This document shows positions 32,017 to 39,476 of a DNA stretch of 43,041 nt, one piece after another. Within the stretch, counting starts at the first letter, position 1. Every line of letters starts with the position of its first letter. The notes below the pieces were generated by a model, which did no database searches, was not told the origin of the DNA, and was given only the letters and a program-made list of their open reading frames with translations. This stretch comes from JAKFDK01 sp036676195 (lineage in GTDB: Bacteria; Bacillota; Sulfobacillia; Symbiobacteriales; ZC4RG38). Location: contig JAKFDK010000136.1 of NCBI GenBank assembly GCA_036676195.1, positions 1 through 43,041 of the forward strand, written 5' to 3'. Both the position numbers and the translations under genes were made by a program.

Positions 32017-33666
32017 ATGCTTCGATATCAACGACTGGGCATTGACGCAGAAGGCTACTTCCAGCGCTTCGGTGGTACAGCCCTTGGTCTGAAGCTGGCG
32101 TCAGAGGTGGCCGCCCGAGTCCCAGCGATCAGCACGCCTCTGTTCGTTCCGGTTGAGCTCGACCGCCTGACCCACTGGGACGGGGCTTGCCTGGAGGAAC
32201 TCCGGCCCCTCATGGGCAGGGAGGCGGTGGTGCGCTGCTCCGGGCACCGGGAAGCGTTCAGCAGCCACCAGGCTCGCGGTTCGCACCACCCGTTCAAGGG
32301 GGTCCGTCTCCACATTCAACCGGAGTTGGACGTCCGAGCACTGTTCACCAGTATGGGAGACGCGGCTGGGGACTGTATGGGCTTGGTGTTCCAGGAGATC
32401 GTCGAGAACCCTTCCCTTGGCGTTACCTACACGCAATGGGACGGATCCAAGACTTCGCTCGAGTTCCGTTTCGGACGGGACACCTTCTACGTGGAGACAC
32501 GGGGCGGAAAGGTGCAGTACAAGGAGTCCACCCGGCTTGACCGGAACACAAACTCCCTTGACTCACTCGTCGACCTTGCCGGATTGCTTGAGCTTCATGG
32601 CCAACTGGAATATCACCTGGACGGGTACCCGTTCAGCGCCGAAGTCCTGTTCGACAACCGCCGTCTCACAATTCTCCAACTGCGCTCGCCGCTGACGGAT
32701 GCTCCTCACGACGCCGCCTTCACGCTGGTCAGTCGAACCTGGGAGGCACAGTACGAGCGGCAAGGGGCGACTCGGTTTGTCTGGGGAGCCTTCGACTGCG
32801 AAGGGTCAGTGATCGGAGTGGAGGAGCTGGTAGTGAACCCAGGACAAACGGTGAAGGAGCCGAAGCTCATCCTTGTGAAGCAACGGCCGGTATGGGCAGA
32901 TGAGCGGATCCGGCGTCTCCTCGGAGACGGAGCCCGGCTCCTCTTCCTGGACACGGAGGAGGGCTTCCGCCTCTCCCATCCGCGAGATTTGCTTCCGCCT
33001 GCTGGTCCGCTTAGGGAATGTTTTCAGTACATCGCCTTGCCCTGGCTGTTGCCGGAAAACCTGCTAGGCAAGGTAGTGCGGGTCGTCTCCGACGGGCAGG
33101 AGGGTATTCTCCTCGAGCCGAGGGTACCGGCCGACATCCGAGGAGGGACCGGAGCGCTTGATCGCCTGCGCACCGATCTGCCGGTTGCTAGGCGCGGCAG
33201 CATTACCTTCACGCCGCTGCCCCTGGGGCAGGTGCCTCCCTTTTCCCAGGTGACGAGTGTCGGGGTGGTCGCATTCACTCCCGATGGTAAGCACCTTGTC
33301 ACCACCCTTCAGTCGCGGGGGGTTGACCTGCCAGGGGGGCACGCCCAGAACCAAGAGAGAAGCCTTGAGGAGGTTGCCCGCCGCGAGGCGATGGAAGAGG
33401 CTCAGGTGGAACTGGGTCAGATTGCCTTCGTGCGGGCACTGGCCTCCGACTTCTACGGAACGGCGCCGAATGATCTGACCTACCTTGTCACCGTTGCCGC
33501 CGTGATTGAAGAGATAAACCCGTTCCGCCCGAACCTCTCGCATGCAAGGCGGCTCTTCCTAACGCCGGAGCAGTTCCTGTCCCTCTACTCGGCTGGCGAC
33601 CGACAGCGTATGGCCGACCTGGTATGGGATTCTCACCGGCTCCTCTTCGCACCCCAGGCCAGATGA
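32017..33666 (+). CDS. PEP-synthase-like domain fused to a C-terminal Nudix domain
   Basis: A 549-residue fusion, start ATG at 32017. The first 230 residues keep features of the ATP-grasp N-terminal domain of PEP synthase/pyruvate phosphate dikinase: VVRCSGHREAFSS (in place of the RSSAxxED block) and the closing LEYHLDGYPFSAEV and LTILQLRSP. A middle part is unassigned. The last 150 residues contain a Nudix box, GGHAQNQERS then REAMEEAQ, with one extra residue before REAMEE compared with the consensus. Such an enzyme could hydrolyse a nucleotide-sugar or phosphorylate a substrate. It follows the deacetylase after four bases. Family roles are known; the pair function is unknown. Confidence 0.72.
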   Translation: MLRYQRLGIDAEGYFQRFGGTALGLKLASEVAARVPAISTPLFVPVELDRLTHWDGACLEELRPLMGREAVVRCSGHREAFSSHQARGSHHPFKGVRLHIQPELDVRALFTSMGDAAGDCMGLVFQEIVENPSLGVTYTQWDGSKTSLEFRFGRDTFYVETRGGKVQYKESTRLDRNTNSLDSLVDLAGLLELHGQLEYHLDGYPFSAEVLFDNRRLTILQLRSPLTDAPHDAAFTLVSRTWEAQYERQGATRFVWGAFDCEGSVIGVEELVVNPGQTVKEPKLILVKQRPVWADERIRRLLGDGARLLFLDTEEGFRLSHPRDLLPPAGPLRECFQYIALPWLLPENLLGKVVRVVSDGQEGILLEPRVPADIRGGTGALDRLRTDLPVARRGSITFTPLPLGQVPPFSQVTSVGVVAFTPDGKHLVTTLQSRGVDLPGGHAQNQERSLEEVARREAMEEAQVELGQIAFVRALASDFYGTAPNDLTYLVTVAAVIEEINPFRPNLSHARRLFLTPEQFLSLYSAGDRQRMADLVWDSHRLLFAPQAR

Positions 33667-33740
33667 GGGGAGCTGGGAGCACCCGCTGCAGGGTCTTTCT
33701 GCACAAAATGTCCAAAACTTAGAGTGCAGGGGATGGTGTA

Positions 33741-35315
33741 ATGATTTCACATGTGATTCTTGTAGATGGGATCTTTCATGAGGACCATATGGTTCCGGCG
33801 ACTGGCATCAGCGCAGTTGGTGCCTACTTAAGACGACATGGGTTCAACATTGAATTATTTGCCCCGAACAATCACCAAATGGGGGAGGAACAGACTGCTG
33901 AATATCTTGTTGAAAAAAGACCGGAGGTTATTGGGGTCTCCATACTCTCCCGTTTTCAGTACCAGTCGTTTCGCCGGCTAGTGCTCGCACTTCGCACACT
34001 TGGGTGGCACGGTTTCTTATGTACTGGCGGACATTGGGCCAGTCTTGGGCACACGCAGATCCTTAACGAAGTTGAGGATGTCAACTGCTGTGTGATAGGC
34101 GACGGCGAGGAGACAATGTACGAGCTGCTCAACCTGCTAAGTAATGAGCGGGAATGGAAAAATATCCCCGGAATTGCATATCGTGATGGGAATGGCGCTA
34201 TTCATTTCAACGGTGCCCGCCCTCTACAAGACTTGGACCAATACCCACACGCGGCGAAAGATATTGTGAAAGATATCGTCGAGATGTACGGTGCGAATGT
34301 GTCAATCGGCATTGTATCCAGTCGCGGATGCTATGCCCACTGCTCTTATTGCTCCATTAAGCTTCATTCTAAGTTACAGGGTGCCCGGCCCTATCGTATG
34401 AGAGCCGTAAAGGATGTCGTAGACGAGATGCAGGAAATCCAGCAGGAATTTGCTGTCCGCTCATTCACTCTCCTCGACGACAATTTTTTACTTCCCGGTC
34501 CGGCAGGAATCAAGCGGGCCCAAGAATTCAGTCGGCTCCTACGTGAGCGGGGAATGAAGATTGAGTTGGCAATATCGACTCGACCTGAGTGTATTACATA
34601 TGAAGCTATGTCTGTTCTAAAGGATATTGGCCTTAACAACGTCTTTATCGGCACAGAAAGCTTTGATGCAGCAACTCTCCGGATATACAATCGTAACAAC
34701 ACGCCTGAGCAGAGCATTCATGCACTTGATGTGTTGGAGTCCCTTGGGTTTAGTTCCGAACCTGACTCGCCATACAGAGTCAAAACGGGTTCAATGATAT
34801 TCCATCCTTATGTGACACTAGATGCCTTGTATGAGCAGGCACAGTATATTCGTAAGTATAAAATGCCACCGAAGCGTCTGGTGAAAGGGTTAATACCGGT
34901 CCCGGACACCCCTTTGTACGTGCAGTTACAACGCGAGGGACTTCTGAAAGACGATGGGACTTACCGTTTCGTACATCCGGAAGTTGGCTTGGTATACTCC
35001 GCGCTATGCGAATTATTTGACGAATTTATGAGCATTCGCGAAGATATTCGCACAGTCGAAAAGAAGCGCCGACTTTACAGCCTTCCCATCGAGATCGAGC
35101 ATCTCCACGCTGTCAGGCTCAGGATTGAAGAGGCCTTCATTAAGCTATTCGAAGAACTGTGCTTGCACGGAAAAGGAGGCGGGCATTTAATCGCTGACAT
35201 ATGTTCGAAACAACGAGCTTTCCTTGCCGACCATGTCATAACCCCCGAAACATTGGAAAGTCTGCGGCGTGCCCTGGAGGAAACTAGCCGGTACCGTCTT
35301 AGCATGAATACGTAG
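33741..35315 (+). CDS. B12-binding-type radical SAM enzyme 2
   Basis: A 524-residue enzyme. The first 140 residues form a B12-binding-like Rossmann domain (VPATGISAVGAYLRRHGFNIELF, CTGGHWASLGH, GDGEETMYEL). The radical SAM motif is SRGCYAHCSYC (CxxxCxxC, about residue 195), followed by LLDDNFLLPG and the SAM-binding IGTESFD. Its DNA is clearly AT-richer than its neighbours, with codons such as ATT, TTA and AAT, so it came separately. About 75 bases separate it from the Nudix gene. It could add a methyl or C–C bond to the peptide; the ATG has a poor ribosome site. Confidence 0.88.
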   Translation: MISHVILVDGIFHEDHMVPATGISAVGAYLRRHGFNIELFAPNNHQMGEEQTAEYLVEKRPEVIGVSILSRFQYQSFRRLVLALRTLGWHGFLCTGGHWASLGHTQILNEVEDVNCCVIGDGEETMYELLNLLSNEREWKNIPGIAYRDGNGAIHFNGARPLQDLDQYPHAAKDIVKDIVEMYGANVSIGIVSSRGCYAHCSYCSIKLHSKLQGARPYRMRAVKDVVDEMQEIQQEFAVRSFTLLDDNFLLPGPAGIKRAQEFSRLLRERGMKIELAISTRPECITYEAMSVLKDIGLNNVFIGTESFDAATLRIYNRNNTPEQSIHALDVLESLGFSSEPDSPYRVKTGSMIFHPYVTLDALYEQAQYIRKYKMPPKRLVKGLIPVPDTPLYVQLQREGLLKDDGTYRFVHPEVGLVYSALCELFDEFMSIREDIRTVEKKRRLYSLPIEIEHLHAVRLRIEEAFIKLFEELCLHGKGGGHLIADICSKQRAFLADHVITPETLESLRRALEETSRYRLSMNT

Positions 35316-35339
35316 TGAAACCAGGCTCGGGGCCCGTCA

Positions 35340-35740
35340 AGCGGATTACGTTCTCCGTGCACCAGGGAGATCCTGGGCGACCAGCTGATCCAGACGGGAG
35401 CCTGGTATGTCCTGATTGTAGGCATTGAGATCATGCCAAGACTGGTCGACACTGAGGATTGGCTGAGTTGTACCCTCTTCGGTGGCGGTGCTGGTGCGGT
35501 CATCCTCGGTGCTGCGGAAGCGAGCAGCCCGGGCGGGCTGCTGGCCTACGGGGGCGGGGCCGTTTTCCGCCGAGTCTGAATGCCTTCGAGGAGCGGCTGC
35601 ACTTCATCTGTATGGATGGCAAGGCGGTCCTGGCTGAGGCTGTCGAGTGCTTCCCGGCCGGAATTCTTGGGGTGGTGCATGGGGCAAGGCTGAGCGTGCT
35701 GGACAACACTTGCCCATCTTGCACCAGAGCTTATTGAGAG
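35340..35740 (+). pseudogene. Decayed 3-oxoacyl-ACP synthase III (FabH-like) fragment
   Basis: Two frames hold pieces of a FabH/KAS III protein. The first (open to the stop at 35577) gives DQLIQTGAWYVLIVGIEIM, then SCTLFGGGAGAVILGAAEAS, the strand before the active-site region and the dimer-interface GDGAGA block. A second frame near 35580 continues FICMDGKAVLAEAVECFP and GARLSVLD, the later part. The N-terminal Cys region and an intact PHQAN motif are absent. It is a relic, perhaps from the chromosome before insertion of the island or from the same transfer. Confidence 0.6.
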
Positions 35741-35771
35741 CCTGCGGGATGGAACGGAAAAGGGTGGACAT

Positions 35772-36446
35772 ATGGGATATGGGGGAACCCTGATTGTCTT
35801 TGAGGGACCAAGTCGGAGCGGGAAGAGTTCGCTGGCCCGCAGCCTGAGGGCGTGGTTGGAGGGGCATGGATTGCCGGTGACATTGACGGAATGGAATTCG
35901 TATCCCGGGACGATGCCCTTAATTAACCAGAAGAAAGCCGAGAGCAGCTTCACACCCCTGACCTACTCACTGCTCCACCTGGCTGATTTTGCCCTTCGCC
36001 ACGAAGAGGTGGTCGGGCCGGCACTGGCCCGTGGCGAGGTCGTCATTGCCGATCGCTGGGTCTACACGGCGCTGACTCGTGACGTAGCCCGTGGCATTCC
36101 GCCGCGCTATGTTCAAGAATGTTACGGGTTTGCCCGGAAACCGGATCTGGCCTTCTATGTCGCCCTTGAGGCGGAGGAGGCGCTAGCGCGCAAACGGGTG
36201 ACGAAACAGCTCTTTTCATACAACAGCGGTGTGGACGTCTGGCCGGATCTGTCACCTGAGGAGGTGTTTCGACGCTACCACCAGCGGCTCACCGAGCTGT
36301 ACCAGCCGCTGGTGCAGGAGGAGCCCTTTCTCTGTCTCGATGGCCAGGAAGACATGGACCGGAATCTGGCCCGGGTCTGTACTGCTGTCGGCCACCGGCT
36401 CGGCCTGGATGCCGAGGATGCGGGCCGGAGGGAATCGACCAGGTAA
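35772..36446 (+). CDS. Thymidylate-kinase-like nucleotide kinase
   Basis: A P-loop kinase of 224 residues. The P-loop is FEGPSRSGKSS at residues 9–19, and the DRW motif is VIADRWVYTALTRDVARG, as in thymidylate kinase and its relatives. The LID-like segment ARKRVTKQLF is followed by helices. It differs from a housekeeping Tmk by a divergent P-loop, and no DNA replication genes are near. It may phosphorylate dTMP or a related monophosphate. Position just after the FabH relic leaves open whether it belongs to the RiPP-type cluster. The start is ATG with only a weak GGTGGA upstream. Confidence 0.75.
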   Translation: MGYGGTLIVFEGPSRSGKSSLARSLRAWLEGHGLPVTLTEWNSYPGTMPLINQKKAESSFTPLTYSLLHLADFALRHEEVVGPALARGEVVIADRWVYTALTRDVARGIPPRYVQECYGFARKPDLAFYVALEAEEALARKRVTKQLFSYNSGVDVWPDLSPEEVFRRYHQRLTELYQPLVQEEPFLCLDGQEDMDRNLARVCTAVGHRLGLDAEDAGRRESTR

Positions 36447-36547
36447 TGGGGTATCGGTGGACGTGTTTATGACCAAACTCTGCCCGGCAGTGAAGCCCCC
36501 TCACGAGGTGCTTAGCCTGGCTACGCCGCAGCTTGAGCCGTAGACCT

Positions 36548-36663
36548 GCAGGACTTTACTGCGAGAAGAGGGCGTGGTAGGCTTGCTCGCCAGGCCGGCC
36601 CTACCAGGGCCCGGCTGCATCCGGCCCACACCACGCCCGCAGAGGCTCGCAGTCAAGTCCTGC
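36548..36663. repeat. Long imperfect inverted repeat, about 116 bases
   Basis: The outer arms are GCAGGACTTTACTGCGAG (36548–36565) and CTCGCAGTCAAGTCCTGC (36646–36663), matching at 17 of 18 positions when folded. Inside, GGGCGTGGT (36570–36578) pairs with ACCACGCCC (36630–36638), and the GC-rich centre can pair again. It could be a cruciform, a small RNA or a miniature palindromic element. I see no second copy in this window. Confidence 0.75.
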
Positions 36664-36750
36664 CACATGGCAGTTACCCATGACCACGCTAGGGTACATA
36701 AGATTTACACCATCTGAAGGGACATGACCGAGGAATTCGGCAGTAACCTG

Positions 36751-36780
36751 CTGTAACTCCATCTGTAACTCCATCTGTAA
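36751..36780. repeat. 12-base tandem repeat, 2.5 copies
   Basis: CTGTAACTCCAT occurs at 36751–36762 and 36763–36774 and is followed by CTGTAA. The region also contains a CCCCT...AGGGG stem immediately downstream. Function is unknown; it may be an operator array or a mutational repeat. Confidence 0.8.
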
Positions 36781-36879
36781 CCCCTCCTTACATAAGGGGT
36801 CACACGCGCTTCAAAGCCTTATCTGGAGCGGACTCCAGCAGTTAACAGACCTCCTTTTTGTGTCCTCCCATACCCAGGG

Positions 36880-37077
36880 CTATGTTGGGTAAAAGGCCAC
36901 AAGAAGACCTGTTGCAAGAAACAGACAACCCAAGAGAAGAAAAGCCTGTCCAAATCCCTTTCTTTTTGGCTGCTGACTCAGGGCAAAAACCAAACCGATT
37001 GGTAGTAGTAACAAACTAGACGCGAGCAGAAACGGAGTTGCGGCCATCACATTAGCGGTAACCCACGCAACGGACAC
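36880..37077 (-). CDS. Small two-helix membrane protein, 65 aa, unknown
   Basis: The minus strand encodes 65 residues with two hydrophobic helices, FLLASSLLLLPIGLVFAL (residues 16–33) and FLLLGCLFLATGLLVAF (46–62), joined by a short basic loop SQQPKRKGFG. The GTG start follows GGGGAG by eight bases. A positive cytoplasmic loop would put both termini outside. The DNA is AT-richer than average, and two well-spaced helices with a basic turn are unlikely to be accidental. I do not recognise the family; small spore or stress membrane proteins can look like this. Confidence 0.5.
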   Translation of the reverse strand: MSVAWVTANVMAATPFLLASSLLLLPIGLVFALSQQPKRKGFGQAFLLLGCLFLATGLLVAFYPT

Positions 37078-37187
37078 CGTAGCAACTCCCCGATAAAAGT
37101 TTCGCTTGTCCCGTCATGGTCGATTTCTCTACTTGGCAATACGAATAAACTGGTATAAAGGTTCGGTGCAGGCTGAACTCCAGAAAG

Positions 37188-37220
37188 GCCAGTTCTGCCG
37201 GAAGACCCGGCAGAACTGGC
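37188..37220 (-). terminator. Terminator after cotH
   Basis: GCCAGTTCTGCCGG (37188–37201) pairs perfectly with CCGGCAGAACTGGC (37207–37220), four bases beyond the cotH stop. On the minus strand it is followed by CTTTCTGG, a weak T tract. Confidence 0.75.
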
Positions 37221-37224
37221 CCCG

Positions 37225-38313
37225 CTATTGCCACGGCCTTGCCAGTTCGCGGCGCAGGAACTGGGTGCGTTCCGTCACGTACTGCCGGATCAGGGCTGGC
37301 TCGCACAGGACGGTCCGGTTGCGGTAGGGTTTGCGGGTGTCCCGCAGCAGGGCGGTCCGAACGTAGGCAAACAGGGCTTCCATGCGCGCCGCCACCTGGG
37401 CAGGGTGCAGAACAGTGGCCAGCAATTCTTCCCATAACGCGGAATAACGTTGCCGCCAGCGCCGGCTGGTGAGCAGGCGGGCCGTCAGGTAATTGCCGCC
37501 GCCGCCCACCAGCGGCATATGGTCGAACGGCAGCCGGCTGCCATCGGGGCAGCGGCCCCAGGTTCCGTCGCAGTCCCAGGGGCTGATCTGCCAGAGTCCG
37601 CCCTGGCAGCGATAGAGGGCGTAATTATGAATCAGTCCGTCAGTGTGACTCATGAAAACGAGGCCAATGAGCCAGCGCAGGAACAACTCTACATCTATAA
37701 TCTGTTCAATGGTCGCATCAAACTCGGCCTGATCGGGCATGACAATCTGCAGAATCAACTCTTCCACATCGTGGAAGGATTCGTCCCAGGGGTGGCACTT
37801 TTCGTAGCCAAGTGCCAGATACCGCTTGGTCTGGCCGGTCTTGGGGTTAATCAGGCCGAAGTGCCCCTCGCCACCCACCCCGTAGTATATGGCGCCGTCG
37901 GGTAGGCCGCGGCGCCCCAGCCAGGCGGCGTCAAGGGATTCAATAACCGTATACAGTCCCATAGGTTCCCCGTTCAGTGTCAGCATAGCGGGCCAGGCCA
38001 GGGGTGCCGGCACCCCGAGTTCAGCAAAGGTGGCCAGGGCCAGCCGCCCCCGCAGTTGGGAGGGATCCCGGTAGGCGGCGTTGAGATGCAGGCGGGCATG
38101 ACCGGCGAACGGCCGGTCCTCGCCGAACCAGATATCGTAAGAGGGTTTCGGAAACCGCCGTGAAAACCGGCCGCGATAGCCAATCCAGACCGGGCAGGAC
38201 CGGTGTTCTGCCTGAAGGTGGGCCGGGAAGCACCGATTGGTCCCCACATGGGTCCGGAACCATTTCAGGTCCGCCGGCTCCATGGCCAGTACATAGTCTG
38301 GCACGGTCGACAT
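37225..38313 (-). CDS. cotH: CotH-family spore coat protein kinase
   Basis: A 362-residue CotH kinase, an atypical protein kinase that phosphorylates spore coat proteins CotB and CotG in Bacillus. The family signature YRGRFSRRFPKPSYDIWF is present near residue 45–62. Later ones are LHLNAAYRDPSQLR, GLYTVIESLDAAW, and the metal/ATP site HTDGLIHNYALYR and SPWDCDGTWG (Asp of the DxDxTW type). The start ATG at 38313 follows GGGGAG; the frame is open further upstream without ribosome site. It is 62 bases downstream of the Lys/Cys-rich gene on the same strand, so kinase and substrate may be co-expressed. Confidence 0.9.
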   Translation of the reverse strand: MSTVPDYVLAMEPADLKWFRTHVGTNRCFPAHLQAEHRSCPVWIGYRGRFSRRFPKPSYDIWFGEDRPFAGHARLHLNAAYRDPSQLRGRLALATFAELGVPAPLAWPAMLTLNGEPMGLYTVIESLDAAWLGRRGLPDGAIYYGVGGEGHFGLINPKTGQTKRYLALGYEKCHPWDESFHDVEELILQIVMPDQAEFDATIEQIIDVELFLRWLIGLVFMSHTDGLIHNYALYRCQGGLWQISPWDCDGTWGRCPDGSRLPFDHMPLVGGGGNYLTARLLTSRRWRQRYSALWEELLATVLHPAQVAARMEALFAYVRTALLRDTRKPYRNRTVLCEPALIRQYVTERTQFLRRELARPWQ

Positions 38314-38375
38314 GCTCTCCCCTGCCCCCTGTTCAAATTCGGGGGACGGGGTATACCCGTCCCCCCGGCAACCTG

Positions 38376-38621
38376 CTAGCAGAAGCTGTGAGACTTGCAA
38401 TGGTGCTTGCGCTTTTTCTTCACTCGTACCTTGACCGTGACGGTAACCTTAACCTTGCACTTGGACTTGCACTTACGCTTGCACTTGCACTTCTTCTTTT
38501 TGAAGCTGTGGCTGCGGCAGCTGTGGCAACTGGAAAAGCACTCGCCGCCGCCGATCCCGGCCAGGAGTTCCCGCTCCCGTTGCAGGGCTGCCTTGACCGC
38601 CGCCTTGGACTTAGCCTTCAC
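38376..38621 (-). CDS. Lys/Cys-rich small protein, probable spore coat component
   Basis: An 81-residue basic protein. Residues 1–26 form a Lys/Ala/Leu helix ending GIGGG. Then comes a Cys/Ser/His segment ending CRSHSF, then a tract of alternating Lys and Cys (KKKKCKCKRKCKSKCK), a strand VKVTVTVKVRV and a second CKSHSF-like end. Nine cysteines and over twenty lysines make it suited to disulfide or cross-linked assembly. Its Ser residues in Lys/Arg-rich contexts recall CotG, the CotH substrate. The GTG start at 38621 follows GGAGGGGG. It lies just upstream of cotH. A metal-binding role is an alternative. Confidence 0.8.
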   Translation of the reverse strand: MKAKSKAAVKAALQRERELLAGIGGGECFSSCHSCRSHSFKKKKCKCKRKCKSKCKVKVTVTVKVRVKKKRKHHCKSHSFC

Positions 38622-38740
38622 CTGGATACCCCCTCCAGCAAGGCTTTGCTCCCGGGTGCGCCCAGCACCCAATTTCAGCCTACGGGAAGTTAACATAATG
38701 TGTGCAAATAGGGAGCCTAAAACCCTTTGGGACCACGCCA

Positions 38741-38771
38741 AAAACCCCTCCGCTGCCCGGAGGGGTTTTTG
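38741..38771. terminator. Terminator between the AhpD-family gene and the coat operon
   Basis: AAAACCCCTCCG and CGGAGGGGTTTTT form a strong stem around a short loop, with A on one side and T on the other, so it can end transcription from both directions. It follows the AhpD-family gene on the minus strand. Confidence 0.9.
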
Positions 38772-38793
38772 AGTGATGGCTGGAGCGGGCCAA

Positions 38794-39327
38794 TCAGCGG
38801 GTGATCTCGACCCGCAGGGCGGTGGCCATCCGGTTGAAGGCGTTAAAGGCGGCGATGCAGGTCACCAGTTCCACAATTTCCCCTTCATCCGGGAAATGGC
38901 GGATGAGTTCGGCCCAGAGGGCGTCATCCACCGGTTCATTGCGAGTCATCCGCTCCGCCAGATCCAGGGCAGCCCGCTCACGCTCGGTAAAGATCGGGCT
39001 GTTCTCCCACATGATCAGGTGGCTGATCATATCATCGGTGCCGCCGGCACGCCTTAACAAGGCGCCGTGGGAGGCCTGTCAGTAATCGCTGCCGTTAATC
39101 TGCGATACACGCAGCATCACGAGTTCCTTGGTCTTCAGGTCCAGGCTGCCGGTATAGGTGACGTTGCGCAGCATTTCGGCATAAGCCACCATCGTTTCCG
39201 GGCGTCGGGCCAGGGTCCGAAACAGGTTTGGAACGTTTCCGCGTTCTTCTAAGAAGCGGTTAAAAATCGGCTGGGCCGCGGCGGGAGCCTCGGCCGGGGT
39301 CAGGGCCTTCAGGCGGGGCTCGGCCAT
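38794..39327 (-). CDS. AhpD/carboxymuconolactone-decarboxylase family protein with in-frame TGA, probable selenoprotein
   Basis: Reading through one TGA (39079–39081) gives a continuous 177-residue AhpD-like protein. The N-terminal half has RFLEERGNVPNLFRTLARRPE and LDLKTKELVMLRVSQINGSDY; after the TGA come QASHGALLRRAGGTDD and FTERERAALDLAERMTRN. The family active site is C-x-x-C-x-x-x-H. Here it reads S-D-Y-(TGA)-Q-A-S-H, so the TGA stands at the second, peroxide-reactive Cys. That fits selenocysteine. A SECIS-like hairpin follows it. The ATG at 39327 has AAGGAGG eight bases upstream. Likely activity is hydroperoxide reduction. A nonsense mutation is the alternative. Confidence 0.8.
39045..39067 (-). 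promoter_or_regulatory. SECIS-like hairpin after the TGA codon
   Basis: In the mRNA, CGCCTT pairs with AAGGCG around a three-base GTT loop. After a two-base bulge the stem continues with CGG/CCG-type pairs. The apical loop begins 21 bases after the TGA, and its first base is G, as bacterial SECIS elements require (known spacing roughly 16–37 bases). Confidence 0.6.
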
Positions 39328-39476
39328 CTGTGGAGCCTCCTTGGTGGGGAACTCTTGCCAATAGGGTACGCCGTCGGGTCCCTGACCCCCTGCCGGGCCG
39401 TTCGGGATCACCCGGCGCACCGGCATGAATAGATTTATGCAGGGACTCGCTGACATCCGGAGTAATCATTTATTTT

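Noticed and set aside
21166..35315. Lasso peptide or lanthipeptide cluster
   Set aside because: No asparagine-synthetase-like cyclase, B2 protease, LanM/LanB or YcaO protein is present; the PqqD-like protein alone is not diagnostic.
36751..36780. CRISPR array
   Set aside because: The repeats are 12 bases, directly adjacent with no spacers, and there are no cas genes.
38376..38621. Metallothionein
   Set aside because: The alternating Lys-Cys tract and extra Lys differ from known metallothionein Cys patterns, and the gene is paired with cotH. Metal binding stays possible but less likely.
38794..39456. Two separate small AhpD-like genes
   Set aside because: They are in the same frame, separated only by one TGA, and neither half alone is a complete domain.
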